A stretch of 64,000 nt of DNA from JBBQZP01 sp038207585 (GCA_038207585.1 JBBQZP010000020.1:1-64000); one strand, 5' to 3'. Numbered from the stretch's first letter, positions 1 through 9,694 are shown. Program-made: numbers and translations. The notes: generated by a model from the letters alone, not told the origin.

Positions 1-1028
1 TGCCGCTCTTTGCCTGGTCGATCTTCATCACCGCCTGGCTGATCCTTCTGGCGCTGCCGGTTCTGGCGGGTGCCATCACCATGCTGCTGACCGACCGCAA
101 CTTCGGGACCACCTTCTTTGATCCGGCAGGCGGCGGCGACCCGATCTTGTATCAGCACATCCTGTGGTTCTTTGGCCACCCCGAGGTTTACATCATCATC
201 CTGCCCGGCTTTGGTATCATCAGCCAGGTCATCTCAACCTTCAGCCGCAAGCCGATTTTCGGCTATCTGCCGATGGTTTACGCGATGGTCGCCATCGGCG
301 TGCTTGGCTTCGTCGTCTGGGCGCACCACATGTACACCGTGGGGATGAGCCTGACGCAGCAAAGCTACTTCATGCTGGCGACGATGGTCATCGCGGTTCC
401 GACGGGGATCAAGATCTTCTCGTGGATCGCCACGATGTGGGGCGGCTCGGTCGAGTTCAAGACGCCGATGCTGTTCGCGATGGGCTTCATTTTCCTGTTC
501 ACCGTGGGCGGCGTCACCGGCATTGTGCTCAGCCAAGCGGGCATCGACCGGATCTATCACGACACCTATTACGTCATCGCGCACTTCCACTATGTGATGT
601 CGCTGGGTGCTGTGTTCGCAATCTTTGCCGGGGTCTATTTCTGGATCGGCAAGATGTCGGGCCGTCAGTACCCGGAATGGGCGGGCAAGCTGCACTTCTG
701 GGGCATGTTCATCGGGTCGAACCTGACGTTCTTCCCGCAGCACTTCCTTGGCCGCCAGGGCATGCCGCGCCGCTATATCGACTATCCCGAGGCCTTTGCC
801 TACTGGAACTATGTCAGCTCGATCGGCGCGATGATTGCCTTCACTTCCTTCGTGTTCTTCATCGGCATCGTGTTCTACACCATGTTCTACGGCCGCAAGA
901 TCACTGTGAACAACTACTGGAACGAATACGCCGACACGCTGGAATGGACCCTGCCCTGCCCGCCGCCGGAGCATACGTTCGAGCAACTGCCCAAGCGCGA
1001 AGACTGGGACAAAAGCCACGCGCACTAG
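1..1028 (+). CDS. ctaD: Cytochrome c oxidase subunit I, aa3 type (5' end outside window)
   Basis: Catalytic subunit of the terminal heme-copper oxidase, in the inner membrane: it reduces O2 to water and pumps protons. The reading frame is open from base 3 and ends at the TAG at 1026-1028, giving the last 341 residues of a protein usually about 550 long. Visible are the HPEVY motif holding the CuB His-Tyr pair, the WAHHM His pair of CuB, and HDTYYVIAHFHY, which carries the heme a3 and heme a ligands. Several hydrophobic helices follow, and the polar C-terminus (…WDKSHAH) is typical of alphaproteobacterial CtaD. A strong hairpin follows at 1054, so the gene ends its own transcript. All key residues in the visible part are intact. 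Confidence 0.96.
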   Translation, partial: PLFAWSIFITAWLILLALPVLAGAITMLLTDRNFGTTFFDPAGGGDPILYQHILWFFGHPEVYIIILPGFGIISQVISTFSRKPIFGYLPMVYAMVAIGVLGFVVWAHHMYTVGMSLTQQSYFMLATMVIAVPTGIKIFSWIATMWGGSVEFKTPMLFAMGFIFLFTVGGVTGIVLSQAGIDRIYHDTYYVIAHFHYVMSLGAVFAIFAGVYFWIGKMSGRQYPEWAGKLHFWGMFIGSNLTFFPQHFLGRQGMPRRYIDYPEAFAYWNYVSSIGAMIAFTSFVFFIGIVFYTMFYGRKITVNNYWNEYADTLEWTLPCPPPEHTFEQLPKREDWDKSHAH

Positions 1029-1053
1029 ACTTGGCGAGACGCTGAAATTGCAG

Positions 1054-1084
1054 AAGGCCCCGGATTAAATCCGGGGCCTTTGCT
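1054..1084 (+). terminator. Rho-independent terminator of ctaD
   Basis: A long GC-rich hairpin, AAGGCCCCGGAT paired with ATCCGGGGCCTT around a very short loop, followed by TTGCTTTG. It lies 26 bases after the ctaD stop. Confidence 0.85.
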
Positions 1085-1209
1085 TTGAAATCGGGTGCAG
1101 GCCGGTTCCGAACAGCGCCCATTGTCCCGAAAAAGGACACAATCATGCCCGAAAAGGGGCGCAGAAACCGTATTGGATCGGTCGCGTATCTTGGTTGGAA
1201 AGCAACAGA

Positions 1210-2637
1210 ATGCAGCGTCTTGCCGCCTCTCTATCGCCCATCGGTCTGATCATTCTTGGCGGCGTGCTGGTCCTGCACGAAGTCGTGGGACTGGGAGGCG
1301 GTGGCCCAATGGATATTCAAAGTGCGGGCATCGGGCTGCTTTTGCTGATGGCCGGTGGGCTTTTGAAGGCACGGGGCGGCATTGGCCACGCGGCGTCCCC
1401 CACCCGCATCGCGCCGCTCAGCGATCAGGATCTGCGCGCAATGCTGCAGGATTCAGCCACGGAAAACATGGCCTTGCTTACCCGCGACGCGGCCCCGCAA
1501 AGCTGGTACGCCGCCCCGATGGTGGTTGAAATAATCGTGCCGCTGTCCGACCCTGCCGCAGCGACAAGCTGGATCGGCGGCATGCCATCGCTGCCAGACG
1601 ACGTGTGCTGGCCCGACCTTGCGGGCAGACCGGCTGTCTTTCTGGCCCAGATCAACTGCGCTGATCTTCCCCGCGGGCTTTGGGCTGGGATGGCCCCGCA
1701 GCAGGGCTGGCTCGTGTTCTTCTGCGGTGCGGGCTACATGAAGGACGTGGCAGTTCTGCACACTGGGTCGCCCGGACGCCCGCGCCCATCGCCCGTGCCT
1801 GTTCCGCATTGGGGGATGCATCTTGACCCGTCTTTGGCACTGGCAAAACTCGGAGGGCAGGCCGACCACCCGGCCCTGCGCTGGCCCGTACGACTGCGCC
1901 CGCTTCTGAACTATGACGAACGCAAGACCTGCTTCAAAGGCGATCTGCCGGACAATCCGCGCAATGCCTTCCTGCTTCAGGCACAGATGGGGAATGCGAT
2001 CTATCACCCGTTCGACTGGATTTCGGCGCGGGCCCTGATGGATGCGGCGTGTGACACGCTGGACGCCGAACTGAAGATGCGGACGCAGGGCACGACCAAA
2101 CCTGACGCGGCGCAGGAAGCCCTGATGGATGACCTCCGGCGGCGGCTGAGCCTTGCAAACGAAATGTCCGCCACCCTTGAGGGGGCGTCACGCACCATCC
2201 CCTTCGACTCTTCTGTCCGGGACAATTTGTATCGCATGCTGGTCGATGTGGGGTATGCCGCATCTGTCGGCGATGCGGGCGACAAAACGGTCGCATGGCG
2301 CACAAAACGGGTGATGAAACGTCAGGCCGCCCTGATCGATGCACATGCCCGCGCTGTCTACGTCACTGCCCCTGATGCCCTGCCGCAAGCGTTGCGTGCC
2401 GCACTTGAACCTGTCTGGGCCTTTGATGCGCAGGCCGAGAGGGCGCATATGGGGGGCGCCACACCGGAGCATTTCGTCTATGACCGTGCGGAGGACCCGG
2501 TCCTGCTGCTGGAATTGCCGACAAGCGATCTGACTGGCCGAATGTTCGGTGACATGAACAGCTTCGGCGTGTTCATATCCCCCGAGGCGCTGAAATCCGG
2601 CGATCTGTCGCAGGCCTGGGGTCGGGTTTCTAATTGA
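1210..2637 (+). CDS. DUF1963 (YwqG-like) protein with N-terminal membrane helices
   Basis: Protein of about 475 aa. The first 60 residues hold two hydrophobic stretches that look like membrane helices. The part starting around SWIGGMPSLPDDVCWP and continuing through VFLAQINCADLP matches the core of the DUF1963/YwqG family, whose biochemical role is not known. The ATG at 1210 is chosen because GGAAAG lies just upstream; an in-frame TTG at 1195 would add five residues. The gene stands alone between the ctaD terminator and the DUF2244 gene. Family assignment is by motif recognition; function is unassigned. Confidence 0.75.
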   Translation: MQRLAASLSPIGLIILGGVLVLHEVVGLGGGGPMDIQSAGIGLLLLMAGGLLKARGGIGHAASPTRIAPLSDQDLRAMLQDSATENMALLTRDAAPQSWYAAPMVVEIIVPLSDPAAATSWIGGMPSLPDDVCWPDLAGRPAVFLAQINCADLPRGLWAGMAPQQGWLVFFCGAGYMKDVAVLHTGSPGRPRPSPVPVPHWGMHLDPSLALAKLGGQADHPALRWPVRLRPLLNYDERKTCFKGDLPDNPRNAFLLQAQMGNAIYHPFDWISARALMDAACDTLDAELKMRTQGTTKPDAAQEALMDDLRRRLSLANEMSATLEGASRTIPFDSSVRDNLYRMLVDVGYAASVGDAGDKTVAWRTKRVMKRQAALIDAHARAVYVTAPDALPQALRAALEPVWAFDAQAERAHMGGATPEHFVYDRAEDPVLLLELPTSDLTGRMFGDMNSFGVFISPEALKSGDLSQAWGRVSN

Positions 2638-2722
2638 CCGAAGCTCCGATCTGACCCGAAAAGCCTGACCCGGACAATGCGCCGCAGTTTGCCTTGCGCG
2701 CAAACTCGGCTATCATCGTTGG

Positions 2723-3214
2723 ATGCCCTATCACTGGCTTGCCCCGCTTTCCGACACCAAGGCGCAGCGCCTGCGCCTCACGCCGCATATCTCGCTTCAA
2801 CCCGGCGGGTTCGTGGCGTTCATCGCGGTGACGGCGGGGCTGATGTCACTGCCGCTGTTCGCCGTTCTGGGGTCGGTGGTGCTTTACGGGCTGTTGCCGT
2901 TTCTGGCGCTGGCGGTCTGGGGGATCTGGACGGCCCTTCGGCGCAATGCGGCGGACCGGGCGATCACCGAGGAACTGACGCTGACGCCCGACCGGATGGA
3001 CCTGACCCGAACCGGGCCGCGTGGGCGGGTGCAAAGCTGGCAGGCCAATCCCTATTGGGTGCAGGTGCGGCTGCATGCGAAGGGCGGCCCGGTGCCGCAA
3101 TATCTGACGCTGCAGGGCGGCCCGCGCGAGGTGGAACTGGGCGCATTTCTGGCGGAAGAGGAGCGCGTGGCGCTGGCGGACGAGTTGCAGCGCAGCCTTG
3201 CCCGGCTGCGCTGA
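2723..3214 (+). CDS. DUF2244 membrane protein
   Basis: A 163-aa protein with the DUF2244 pattern: a short N-terminal part beginning MPYHWLAPL, two adjacent hydrophobic helices (about residues 32-72), then a soluble part with the conserved WQANPYWVQV segment. DUF2244 proteins are common in Alphaproteobacteria and are often found near cytochrome oxidase genes, which fits ctaD 1.7 kb upstream, but no activity is established. It is convergent with the GatB/YqeY gene, only 3 bases between stop codons. Confidence 0.8.
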   Translation: MPYHWLAPLSDTKAQRLRLTPHISLQPGGFVAFIAVTAGLMSLPLFAVLGSVVLYGLLPFLALAVWGIWTALRRNAADRAITEELTLTPDRMDLTRTGPRGRVQSWQANPYWVQVRLHAKGGPVPQYLTLQGGPREVELGAFLAEEERVALADELQRSLARLR

Positions 3215-3217
3215 GGC

Positions 3218-3676
3218 TCAGATCAGCATGTCCTTGACGCGCGGGCCCACGGCACCGAAATCCATCTGCCCGGCATAGCGGCCCTTCAAGACCCCCATCA
3301 CCTTGCCCATGTCGCGAATGGAGGCGGCACCCGATTGCGTGATCGCCTCGCGGATCGCAGCCGTAACCTCATCATCCGAAAGCTGGCGCGGCAGAAATTC
3401 CCCGATCACTTTGATTTCGTTCAGCTCTTTCTCGGCCAGCTCCAACCGCCCGCCTTCCTCATAGGCGCGGGCACTTTCCTGACGCTGCTTCACCATGCGG
3501 GCCAGAATCGTCATGATATCGGCATCTTCGATGGTGCCGCTGTCGGCCTCACCCCGAAGTGCAATCTCGCGGTCCTTGATGGCCGCGTTGATCAGGCGCA
3601 GGGTTGAAAGCCGCTCCACCTCTTTCGCCCGCATCGCGTCTTTCAACGCTGCCTGAAGCCGGTCGCGCAAGGTCAT
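3218..3676 (-). CDS. GatB/YqeY domain protein
   Basis: A 152-aa all-helical YqeY-family protein, related to the C-terminal tail domain of the GatB subunit of tRNA amidotransferase. Characteristic stretches are MTLRDRLQAALKDAMRAKE at the N-terminus, LRLINAAIKDREI, and the C-terminal GKVMGVLKGRYAGQMDFG. A role in tRNA-dependent amidation is inferred from the family and is not proven. It is divergent from carA with about 165 bases between, an AT-rich stretch likely to hold both promoters. Confidence 0.9.
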   Translation of the reverse strand: MTLRDRLQAALKDAMRAKEVERLSTLRLINAAIKDREIALRGEADSGTIEDADIMTILARMVKQRQESARAYEEGGRLELAEKELNEIKVIGEFLPRQLSDDEVTAAIREAITQSGAASIRDMGKVMGVLKGRYAGQMDFGAVGPRVKDMLI

Positions 3677-3842
3677 TCGGGTGTCATCCTGTTTTGTTCA
3701 GACCTTGCACAATACAGCGAAGCGCCAGACAAGGCCATACCACACAAGTAGTTGATTTATATACACAAAGCATTTCGCCCACCACCTTGACCCCGCCCTG
3801 CCCCGCCCGTATTGTCCGCCAAATCCGACCGGGGAGTCGTCG

Positions 3843-5000
3843 ATGCCTGCCAACAGCACAAAACCAACCGCCTGCCTTGCCCTTGCCGATGGCACGGTGT
3901 TTTACGGCATGGGCTTCGGGGCCACCGGAGAGACGGTGGCGGAACTGGTCTTCAACACCGCAATGACCGGCTATCAGGAGATCATGACCGACCCGTCCTA
4001 TGCGGGCCAGATCGTGACCTTTACCTTTCCGCATGTCGGCAACGTCGGTGTCACGCCAGAAGATGATGAAACGGCCCGTTCGGTGACCGAAGGCATGGTG
4101 GTGAAATGGGATCCGACCGCGCCGTCGAACTGGCGCGCGGTGCAGGATCTGGCGGGCTGGCTTGCGGCGCAGGGCCGTATCGGCATCGGCGGGATCGATA
4201 CCCGCCGTCTGACCCGCGCGATCCGCCAGCAAGGCGCGCCGCATGTGGCCTTGTCGCATGATCCGGCAGGGAATTTTGATGTGGCGGCACTGGTTGCCAA
4301 GGCCCGTGCGTGGCGCGGACTTGAGGGGCTGGACCTTGCGAAAGACGTGACCTGCGCCCAATCCTACCGCTGGGATCAGACCCGCTGGGCCTGGCCCACG
4401 GGTTACGGCACGCGCGAAGGCAACGGCCTGCGCGTCGTCGCTATCGACTACGGCGCCAAGCGCAACATCTTGCGCTGCCTTGCCTCGGCGGGATGTGAAG
4501 TAACTGTTCTGCCCGCGTCCGCCACGGCAGAGGATGTGCTGGCACTGAAGCCCGAAGGTGTATTCCTGTCGAACGGCCCCGGCGATCCGGCGGCGACGGG
4601 GGCTTATGCCGTCCCGATGATCAAGGGCGTTCTGGGCGCGGATATTCCGGTGTTCGGCATCTGCCTTGGGCATCAGATGCTGGCGCTGGCTTTGGGGGCC
4701 ACGACCGTGAAAATGAACCACGGCCATCACGGAGCGAACCATCCGGTCAAGGACATGGACACCGGCCGCGTCGAGATAACCTCGATGAACCATGGCTTTA
4801 CGGTGGACAGCCAGACTTTGCCCAAAGGTGTGCGCGAAACCCATGTGTCGCTGTTCGATGGGTCAAACTGCGGCATTGCGGTTGACGGCAGACCGGTCTT
4901 TTCGGTGCAATATCACCCCGAAGCCAGCCCAGGCCCGCAAGACAGCAACTACCTCTTTGAACGCTTTGCGACGGCCATGCGGGACCGCCGCACCGCTTAG
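3843..5000 (+). CDS. carA: Carbamoyl-phosphate synthase small subunit
   Basis: Glutaminase subunit that supplies ammonia to CarB for carbamoyl phosphate, the precursor of arginine and pyrimidines, in the cytoplasm. The 385-aa protein has the CPSase small-subunit N-terminal domain (LVFNTAMTGYQEIMTDPSY) and a class I glutamine amidotransferase domain with the nucleophile Cys274 in FGICLGHQML and His358/Glu360 in QYHPE. The length is normal. carB is not adjacent, which is common in this group. The start ATG lies 58 bases after an AT-rich promoter-like stretch. Confidence 0.97.
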   Translation: MPANSTKPTACLALADGTVFYGMGFGATGETVAELVFNTAMTGYQEIMTDPSYAGQIVTFTFPHVGNVGVTPEDDETARSVTEGMVVKWDPTAPSNWRAVQDLAGWLAAQGRIGIGGIDTRRLTRAIRQQGAPHVALSHDPAGNFDVAALVAKARAWRGLEGLDLAKDVTCAQSYRWDQTRWAWPTGYGTREGNGLRVVAIDYGAKRNILRCLASAGCEVTVLPASATAEDVLALKPEGVFLSNGPGDPAATGAYAVPMIKGVLGADIPVFGICLGHQMLALALGATTVKMNHGHHGANHPVKDMDTGRVEITSMNHGFTVDSQTLPKGVRETHVSLFDGSNCGIAVDGRPVFSVQYHPEASPGPQDSNYLFERFATAMRDRRTA

Positions 5001-5095
5001 GTGCAAAAATCGCGTCGCGTCCGCCGCGTTCATCACTTCTTAACCTGGAATTAACCTCCGCCGGGCTTTCCTTTTGACAGTGTCGAAGGGACCCC

Positions 5096-7030
5096 ATGTT
5101 TTCGCCCCGCATCCGCCTGCTGCCCGACCCGCGCCATGACGGGTTTGCCACCCTGCCGCCGCAGAGTGGCTCGGCGCAATCACTGGGGGTGATGCTTTTG
5201 CGCGACGGCGCTTTGTCGTCGGATGATTTGGTGCAGGCGCTGACGCTGGTAAACCGCGGCGGGGGTCGGCTGGCCGACATTCTTCTGGCGCAGAGCATGG
5301 TCACTGAGGCAGCCCTTTTTGCGGCGCTGGCGCGCCAGTTGGGGGCGGCGCGGATCACGCCGCTTCACGATACGCCCGACCCAAGGCTGATTGACAGGCT
5401 GGGGGCCAAGGTCTGTCTGCGCGACGGGCTGTTGCCGTGGCGAGCGGTCGGCGGGGCCACGATCATCCTGACGGCGCAGCCCGACGATTTCGCGCAGCAC
5501 CGCGACGGGCTGACCCGCCTGTTCGGCCCGGTGATCATGGCCCTTGCGCCTGCGTCCGAGATTGAGGCGTCGGTGCTGGCGCTGCGCGGGGCGGCGCTTG
5601 ACCGGGCCGCCTGCACGCTGGTGGCCGAGGCTGAAAGCTGCCGCACCTGGGGGCAGATCGGGCTGCCGTGGTGGGTGTTTGCCGGTGCGTTCGGCGTGGT
5701 CGTGGCGCTGATCTGGTCGCCCGTCTCGGTGTTTCTGGCAATCGCGGGCTGGTCGGTGCTGACACTTACGCTGGCCACCGCGATGAAACTGGCCGCCGCT
5801 GTTTTTGCGCTGCGGGCCCCTGCCGCCGAAACCCCACCGCCGATCATCGCGCGGATGCCGATCGTGTCGGTCATGGTGCCCCTGTTCCGTGAGGCGAACA
5901 TTGCCGCACGCCTGATCCGGCGGCTGGAGCGGTTGGAGTATCCGCGCGATCTGCTGGATATCGTGCTGGTGGTTGAAGAAGAAGATCAGACCACCCGCAC
6001 CGCTTTGCGCAAAGCCGTGTTGCCAGCGTGGATGCGGGTGGTTGTGGTGCCTGACGGGCGGCTGAAAACCAAACCGCGCGCGCTGAACCACGCGCTTGGT
6101 CTGTGCCGGGGATCAATCATTGGCATCTATGACGCCGAAGATGCGCCCGCCCCCGACCAGATCGCCCGCGTGGTGGACCGTTTCCATCGGCGCGGCGGCG
6201 ACGTGGCCTGCCTGCAGGGGGTTCTCGACTTCTACAATCCGCGCACCAACTGGCTGTCGCGGTGTTTCACCATCGAATATGCGACATGGTTCCGCATTGT
6301 CCTGCCGGGCCTCGCGCGGATGGGGCTGGCGATTCCCTTGGGCGGCACAACGCTGTTCTCCCGCCGTGCCGCCCTTGAAAGTCTGGGCGGGTGGGATGCG
6401 CATAACGTGACCGAGGATGCCGATCTGGGCTTTCGCCTGGCCCGCCACGGCTATCGGACCGAACTGATCGACAGCGTAACCGAGGAAGAGGCGAATTGCC
6501 GCGTGCTGCCCTGGATCCGGCAACGCTCGCGCTGGCTCAAGGGCTATATGATCACCTATGCCGTGCATATGCGTGATCCGGGGCTGTTGTTTCGGCAGCT
6601 TGGATGGTGGAAATTCGCGGGCTTTCAAGTGTTTTTCCTGACCACCCTGTCGCAATTCCTGCTGGCACCGGTGTTGCTGACCTTTTGGGCGGTGCCTCTG
6701 GGCCTGCCGCATCCTTTGGTGCAGGTGCTGACCCCGGCCCTGTCCGTGGCCCTGATGGCGGTGTTTCTGCTGACCGAAGCCGTGCAACTTGTGGTCGGTA
6801 TTCTGGCGCTGCGGCTGACGCCGAACCGGATGGCCTGGCCCTGGGTTGCGATGCTGCACCTTTACTTTCCGCTGGGGGCTTTGGCTTCTTACAAGGCGGC
6901 GTGGGAACTGATCGGCAACCCATTCTACTGGGACAAGACAAGTCACGGCCACCATGACCCGCGGATACCACTGCCGTTGCGCAAACCGCGGGCAGCCCCG
7001 ACCCGCGAACCACTGCGCCGCGCCGGGTAA
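5096..7030 (+). CDS. MshEN-glycosyltransferase family 2 fusion (c-di-GMP-regulated polysaccharide synthase candidate)
   Basis: A 644-aa fusion. Residues about 28-83 show the doubled MshEN/GspE-N pattern (SLGVMLLRDG, then RLADILLAQSMVTEAALF), a domain known in other proteins to bind cyclic di-GMP. Two membrane helices follow (about 190-240), then a processive GT2 catalytic domain with substrate-binding DAED (346-349), the TED motif (439-441) and QRSRW (476-480), then further C-terminal helices. By family it should polymerise or extrude a surface polysaccharide at the inner membrane. The sugar is unknown, and no partner glucan genes are nearby. c-di-GMP control is inference from the domain. Confidence 0.88.
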   Translation: MFSPRIRLLPDPRHDGFATLPPQSGSAQSLGVMLLRDGALSSDDLVQALTLVNRGGGRLADILLAQSMVTEAALFAALARQLGAARITPLHDTPDPRLIDRLGAKVCLRDGLLPWRAVGGATIILTAQPDDFAQHRDGLTRLFGPVIMALAPASEIEASVLALRGAALDRAACTLVAEAESCRTWGQIGLPWWVFAGAFGVVVALIWSPVSVFLAIAGWSVLTLTLATAMKLAAAVFALRAPAAETPPPIIARMPIVSVMVPLFREANIAARLIRRLERLEYPRDLLDIVLVVEEEDQTTRTALRKAVLPAWMRVVVVPDGRLKTKPRALNHALGLCRGSIIGIYDAEDAPAPDQIARVVDRFHRRGGDVACLQGVLDFYNPRTNWLSRCFTIEYATWFRIVLPGLARMGLAIPLGGTTLFSRRAALESLGGWDAHNVTEDADLGFRLARHGYRTELIDSVTEEEANCRVLPWIRQRSRWLKGYMITYAVHMRDPGLLFRQLGWWKFAGFQVFFLTTLSQFLLAPVLLTFWAVPLGLPHPLVQVLTPALSVALMAVFLLTEAVQLVVGILALRLTPNRMAWPWVAMLHLYFPLGALASYKAAWELIGNPFYWDKTSHGHHDPRIPLPLRKPRAAPTREPLRRAG

Positions 7031-7038
7031 GGGGTGCC

Positions 7039-7674
7039 TCAGCGCAGGCTGACCTCGCCCGCGTCGATGCGCAGCCGCGTCTCGAACGCCTGCGAGATAT
7101 GCGCGCGCAGGGCAGCGTAGGCGGCATCGCCGTCGCGCGCCGCAATCGCCGCGACAATCCGGGCGTGTTCCTCCAGCGCCACCGCGTCCCGCCCTGCCGC
7201 CGCAAAGGATGTGGTTGCCATAAGCGCCATCGACCGATGCACAAGGCCCAGTTGCTGCACCAGAAAGCGGTTGTGCGACGCAAGGTGGATCTGCTTGTGA
7301 AACCGCCGGTTCGCCCGACTAAGCACATGCGGATCACCACCCAGAAGATGCTGGTCATCGGCCAGCATGCCGCGCAACACGCGAATCTCCTCGTCCGTTG
7401 AGTGGCGCGCGGCAAGACGGGCGGCCAGCCCCTCCAACTCGGCGCGCACGGCGTAAAGCTCGGCCAACTGGTTGTGATCCAGCGAGGCCACGATCAGGCT
7501 GCGCCCGTCGCGCGTCAGCATGGATTGGGTTTCCAGCCGCTGCAACGCCTCGCGGACCGGGGTGCGCGACACGCCAAGCCGGTCGGCCAGTTCCGATTCC
7601 ACCAGCCGGTCGCCGGGTTTGTAAAGCCCCGCGTCGATCGCATCCAGAATCAGAGTGTAGGCATCTTTCTGCAC
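7039..7674 (-). CDS. GntR-family transcriptional regulator (FadR/FCD type)
   Basis: A 211-aa cytoplasmic regulator. An N-terminal winged helix-turn-helix (SELADRLGVSRTPVREALQRLE, here split as SELADRLGVSRTPV plus REALQRLE) is followed by an FCD ligand-binding domain whose metal-site histidines and aspartates are in keeping with the family (FHKQIHLASHNRF, RAHI near the end). The start is a GTG. It is convergent with the glycosyltransferase gene (8 bases between stops) and divergent from the HAD phosphatase. The target genes and effector cannot be told from this window. Confidence 0.88.
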   Translation of the reverse strand: MQKDAYTLILDAIDAGLYKPGDRLVESELADRLGVSRTPVREALQRLETQSMLTRDGRSLIVASLDHNQLAELYAVRAELEGLAARLAARHSTDEEIRVLRGMLADDQHLLGGDPHVLSRANRRFHKQIHLASHNRFLVQQLGLVHRSMALMATTSFAAAGRDAVALEEHARIVAAIAARDGDAAYAALRAHISQAFETRLRIDAGEVSLR

Positions 7675-7753
7675 GGTCGGGCACTTTCAATGGCTTGGCG
7701 CACAGGTTAGCCCCGCTTGACCGCGCCCCGCAAGGCCGCACCATTGCAAGGCC

Positions 7754-8422
7754 ATGCAGGCCGCGTTAGGCAGTGGCATGATCGCACAGCAGTTCAGCCA
7801 CGTCTCGACCTGGGTCTTTGACCTCGACAACACCCTTTATCCGCCCGAAATCCGCCTGTTTGACCAGATCGAGGTGCGCATGACGGCGTGGGTCATGCAG
7901 GCTTTGAGCGTGGACCGCGCCCGCGCCGACCATCTGCGCCGTCACTACTGGGCAACCTATGGCACGACATTGGCCGGGCTGATGCGCGAACATGACATCG
8001 ACCCCGCGCCATACCTGACCGATGTGCATGACATTTCCTTTGACGCGCTGACAGTGGATGCGGGGCTGGTTGCGGCCATCACCGCCCTGCCCGGACGCCG
8101 CATTGTCTATACCAACGGCTCGGCCCCCTATGCCGAACGGGTGCTCAACGCGCGGGGGCTCAGCGGGCTGTTCCAAGCCATCTACGGCGTGGAACACGCA
8201 GGCTTTTTACCCAAACCCGAACGCGCGGCGTTTGAGCACGTCTTTGCGCAGGATGGCCTTACCCCCACCAGTGCCGCGATGTTCGAGGATGACCGCCGCA
8301 ATCTGGAGGCGCCGCACCTGATGGGCATGCGCACTGTGCATGTAGCGCCCGAGGCCGACCCCGCTCCGCATATTCACCACCACACCGACGATCTGGCAGG
8401 CTTTCTGCGCAAGCTTGTCTGA
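7754..8422 (+). CDS. HAD-family pyrimidine 5'-nucleotidase
   Basis: A cytoplasmic phosphatase of up to 222 aa, of the SDT1/pyrimidine 5'-nucleotidase group, which dephosphorylates nucleoside monophosphates. HAD motif I is FDLDNTLYPP (two catalytic Asp), motif II YTNGS, motif III-like lysine in LPKPE, and motif IV FEDDRRN. The ATG at 7778 is the more likely start because conserved sequence begins soon after it; 7754 is the longest frame. The substrate is inferred from the family only. Confidence 0.88.
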   Translation: MQAALGSGMIAQQFSHVSTWVFDLDNTLYPPEIRLFDQIEVRMTAWVMQALSVDRARADHLRRHYWATYGTTLAGLMREHDIDPAPYLTDVHDISFDALTVDAGLVAAITALPGRRIVYTNGSAPYAERVLNARGLSGLFQAIYGVEHAGFLPKPERAAFEHVFAQDGLTPTSAAMFEDDRRNLEAPHLMGMRTVHVAPEADPAPHIHHHTDDLAGFLRKLV

Positions 8423-8500
8423 CGGGAGCGTGGGCCGGGGCAAGATGCCGCTTGGACGAGGCACCACCAGCGCCCTAGATTGCAAAGCAGAGGTGATCTT

Positions 8501-9694
8501 ATGACACGCGCAGAAACAGACATTTTCATTTCAGGCGGCGGCGTTGCGGGCCTTGCGGCAGCAGCGGCGTTCGGCGCGGCGGGCTATTCGGTGATTGCGG
8601 TGGAGCCCAACCCGCCCGTGACGGACCGGGATGCCGATGGGGCCGATCTGCGCACCACAGCGCTGCTGCAGCCTTCGGTCGCCGTTCTGCGCACGGCGGG
8701 GGTGTGGGACAAGCTCGCGCCGTTTGCCGCCCCCTTGCAGATCATGCGAATCGTCGATGCCGGCGGGCCGGGGCCGGACCCGCGCCTTTCCAAGGATTTT
8801 GACGCCGCCGATATCTCGGATCAGCCGTTCGGGTGGAACCTGCCCAACTGGCTGCTGCGGCGTGAGATGCTGGCGCGGATCGCGGAATTGCCGAATGTCG
8901 ATTTCCGCCCCGGCGTGGCCACCGCCCGCGTGTTCACGCGGCAAACTGAAGCACGGGTAACGCTTTCGGATGGGTCGGGCATCTCGGCCCGCCTGCTGAT
9001 TGCCGCGGACGGGCGCGCGTCACTGGTACGCGAGGCGTTGGGGATCGGTGTGACCACCCGGCGCTACGGGCAAAAGGCGATGGCCTTTGCCGTCAGCCAC
9101 CCGTTGCCACATGACAGCATTTCCACCGAAATTCATCGCACTGGGGGGCCGTTCACCCTTGTGCCCCTGCCCGACCGTGAGGGGCGGCCCTGTTCCGCCG
9201 TAGTCTGGATGGAAACCGGACCCGAGGTGGCGCGCCTTTCCGCCCTGCCCGTGGCGGAATTCGAGGCGGAAATGACCGCCCGGTCGTGCCATATCCTTGG
9301 GCCGCTGACACTGATCAGCCGGATCACCGAATGGCCGATCATCAGCCAGATCGCGCATCGGATGGCGGGTGAGCGCACGGCGCTGATGGCCGAGGCCGCC
9401 CATGTTTTGCCCCCCATCGGCGCGCAGGGACTGAACATGAGCATGGCCGATCTGGCGGCGTTGCTTGATCTTGCCACGCCGCAAACGCTGGGCGACGCTG
9501 CAATGCTGGAGGCGTATCATCGCCGCCGCCACACGGATGTGATGGTCCGCAGCGCGGGGATCGAGGCATTGAACCGTGCCGCGATGCTGCAGAGCCAACC
9601 CCTGCGCGATGCAAGGGCGGCGGCGCTGAACGCGCTTTACGGCTTTGCCCCTCTGCGCCGCACGGTCATGCGGGCAGGGCTGGGGTTGCGTTAA
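8501..9694 (+). CDS. ubiH: UbiH/UbiF/COQ6-type FAD-dependent hydroxylase
   Basis: Flavoprotein monooxygenase of the ubiquinone biosynthesis family, acting on the aromatic ring of a membrane-bound quinone precursor. The FAD-binding GGGVAGLAAAAAFGAAG is at the N-terminus, and the second FAD motif near the C-terminus reads AEAAHVLPPIGAQGLNMSM. The ATG at 8501 is preceded by AGAGGTGA at good spacing; the longer frame from 8480 has no such site. The ring position hydroxylated cannot be told from sequence. The stop codon overlaps the opposite-strand stop of the aminotransferase in a shared TTAA. Confidence 0.87.
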   Translation: MTRAETDIFISGGGVAGLAAAAAFGAAGYSVIAVEPNPPVTDRDADGADLRTTALLQPSVAVLRTAGVWDKLAPFAAPLQIMRIVDAGGPGPDPRLSKDFDAADISDQPFGWNLPNWLLRREMLARIAELPNVDFRPGVATARVFTRQTEARVTLSDGSGISARLLIAADGRASLVREALGIGVTTRRYGQKAMAFAVSHPLPHDSISTEIHRTGGPFTLVPLPDREGRPCSAVVWMETGPEVARLSALPVAEFEAEMTARSCHILGPLTLISRITEWPIISQIAHRMAGERTALMAEAAHVLPPIGAQGLNMSMADLAALLDLATPQTLGDAAMLEAYHRRRHTDVMVRSAGIEALNRAAMLQSQPLRDARAAALNALYGFAPLRRTVMRAGLGLR

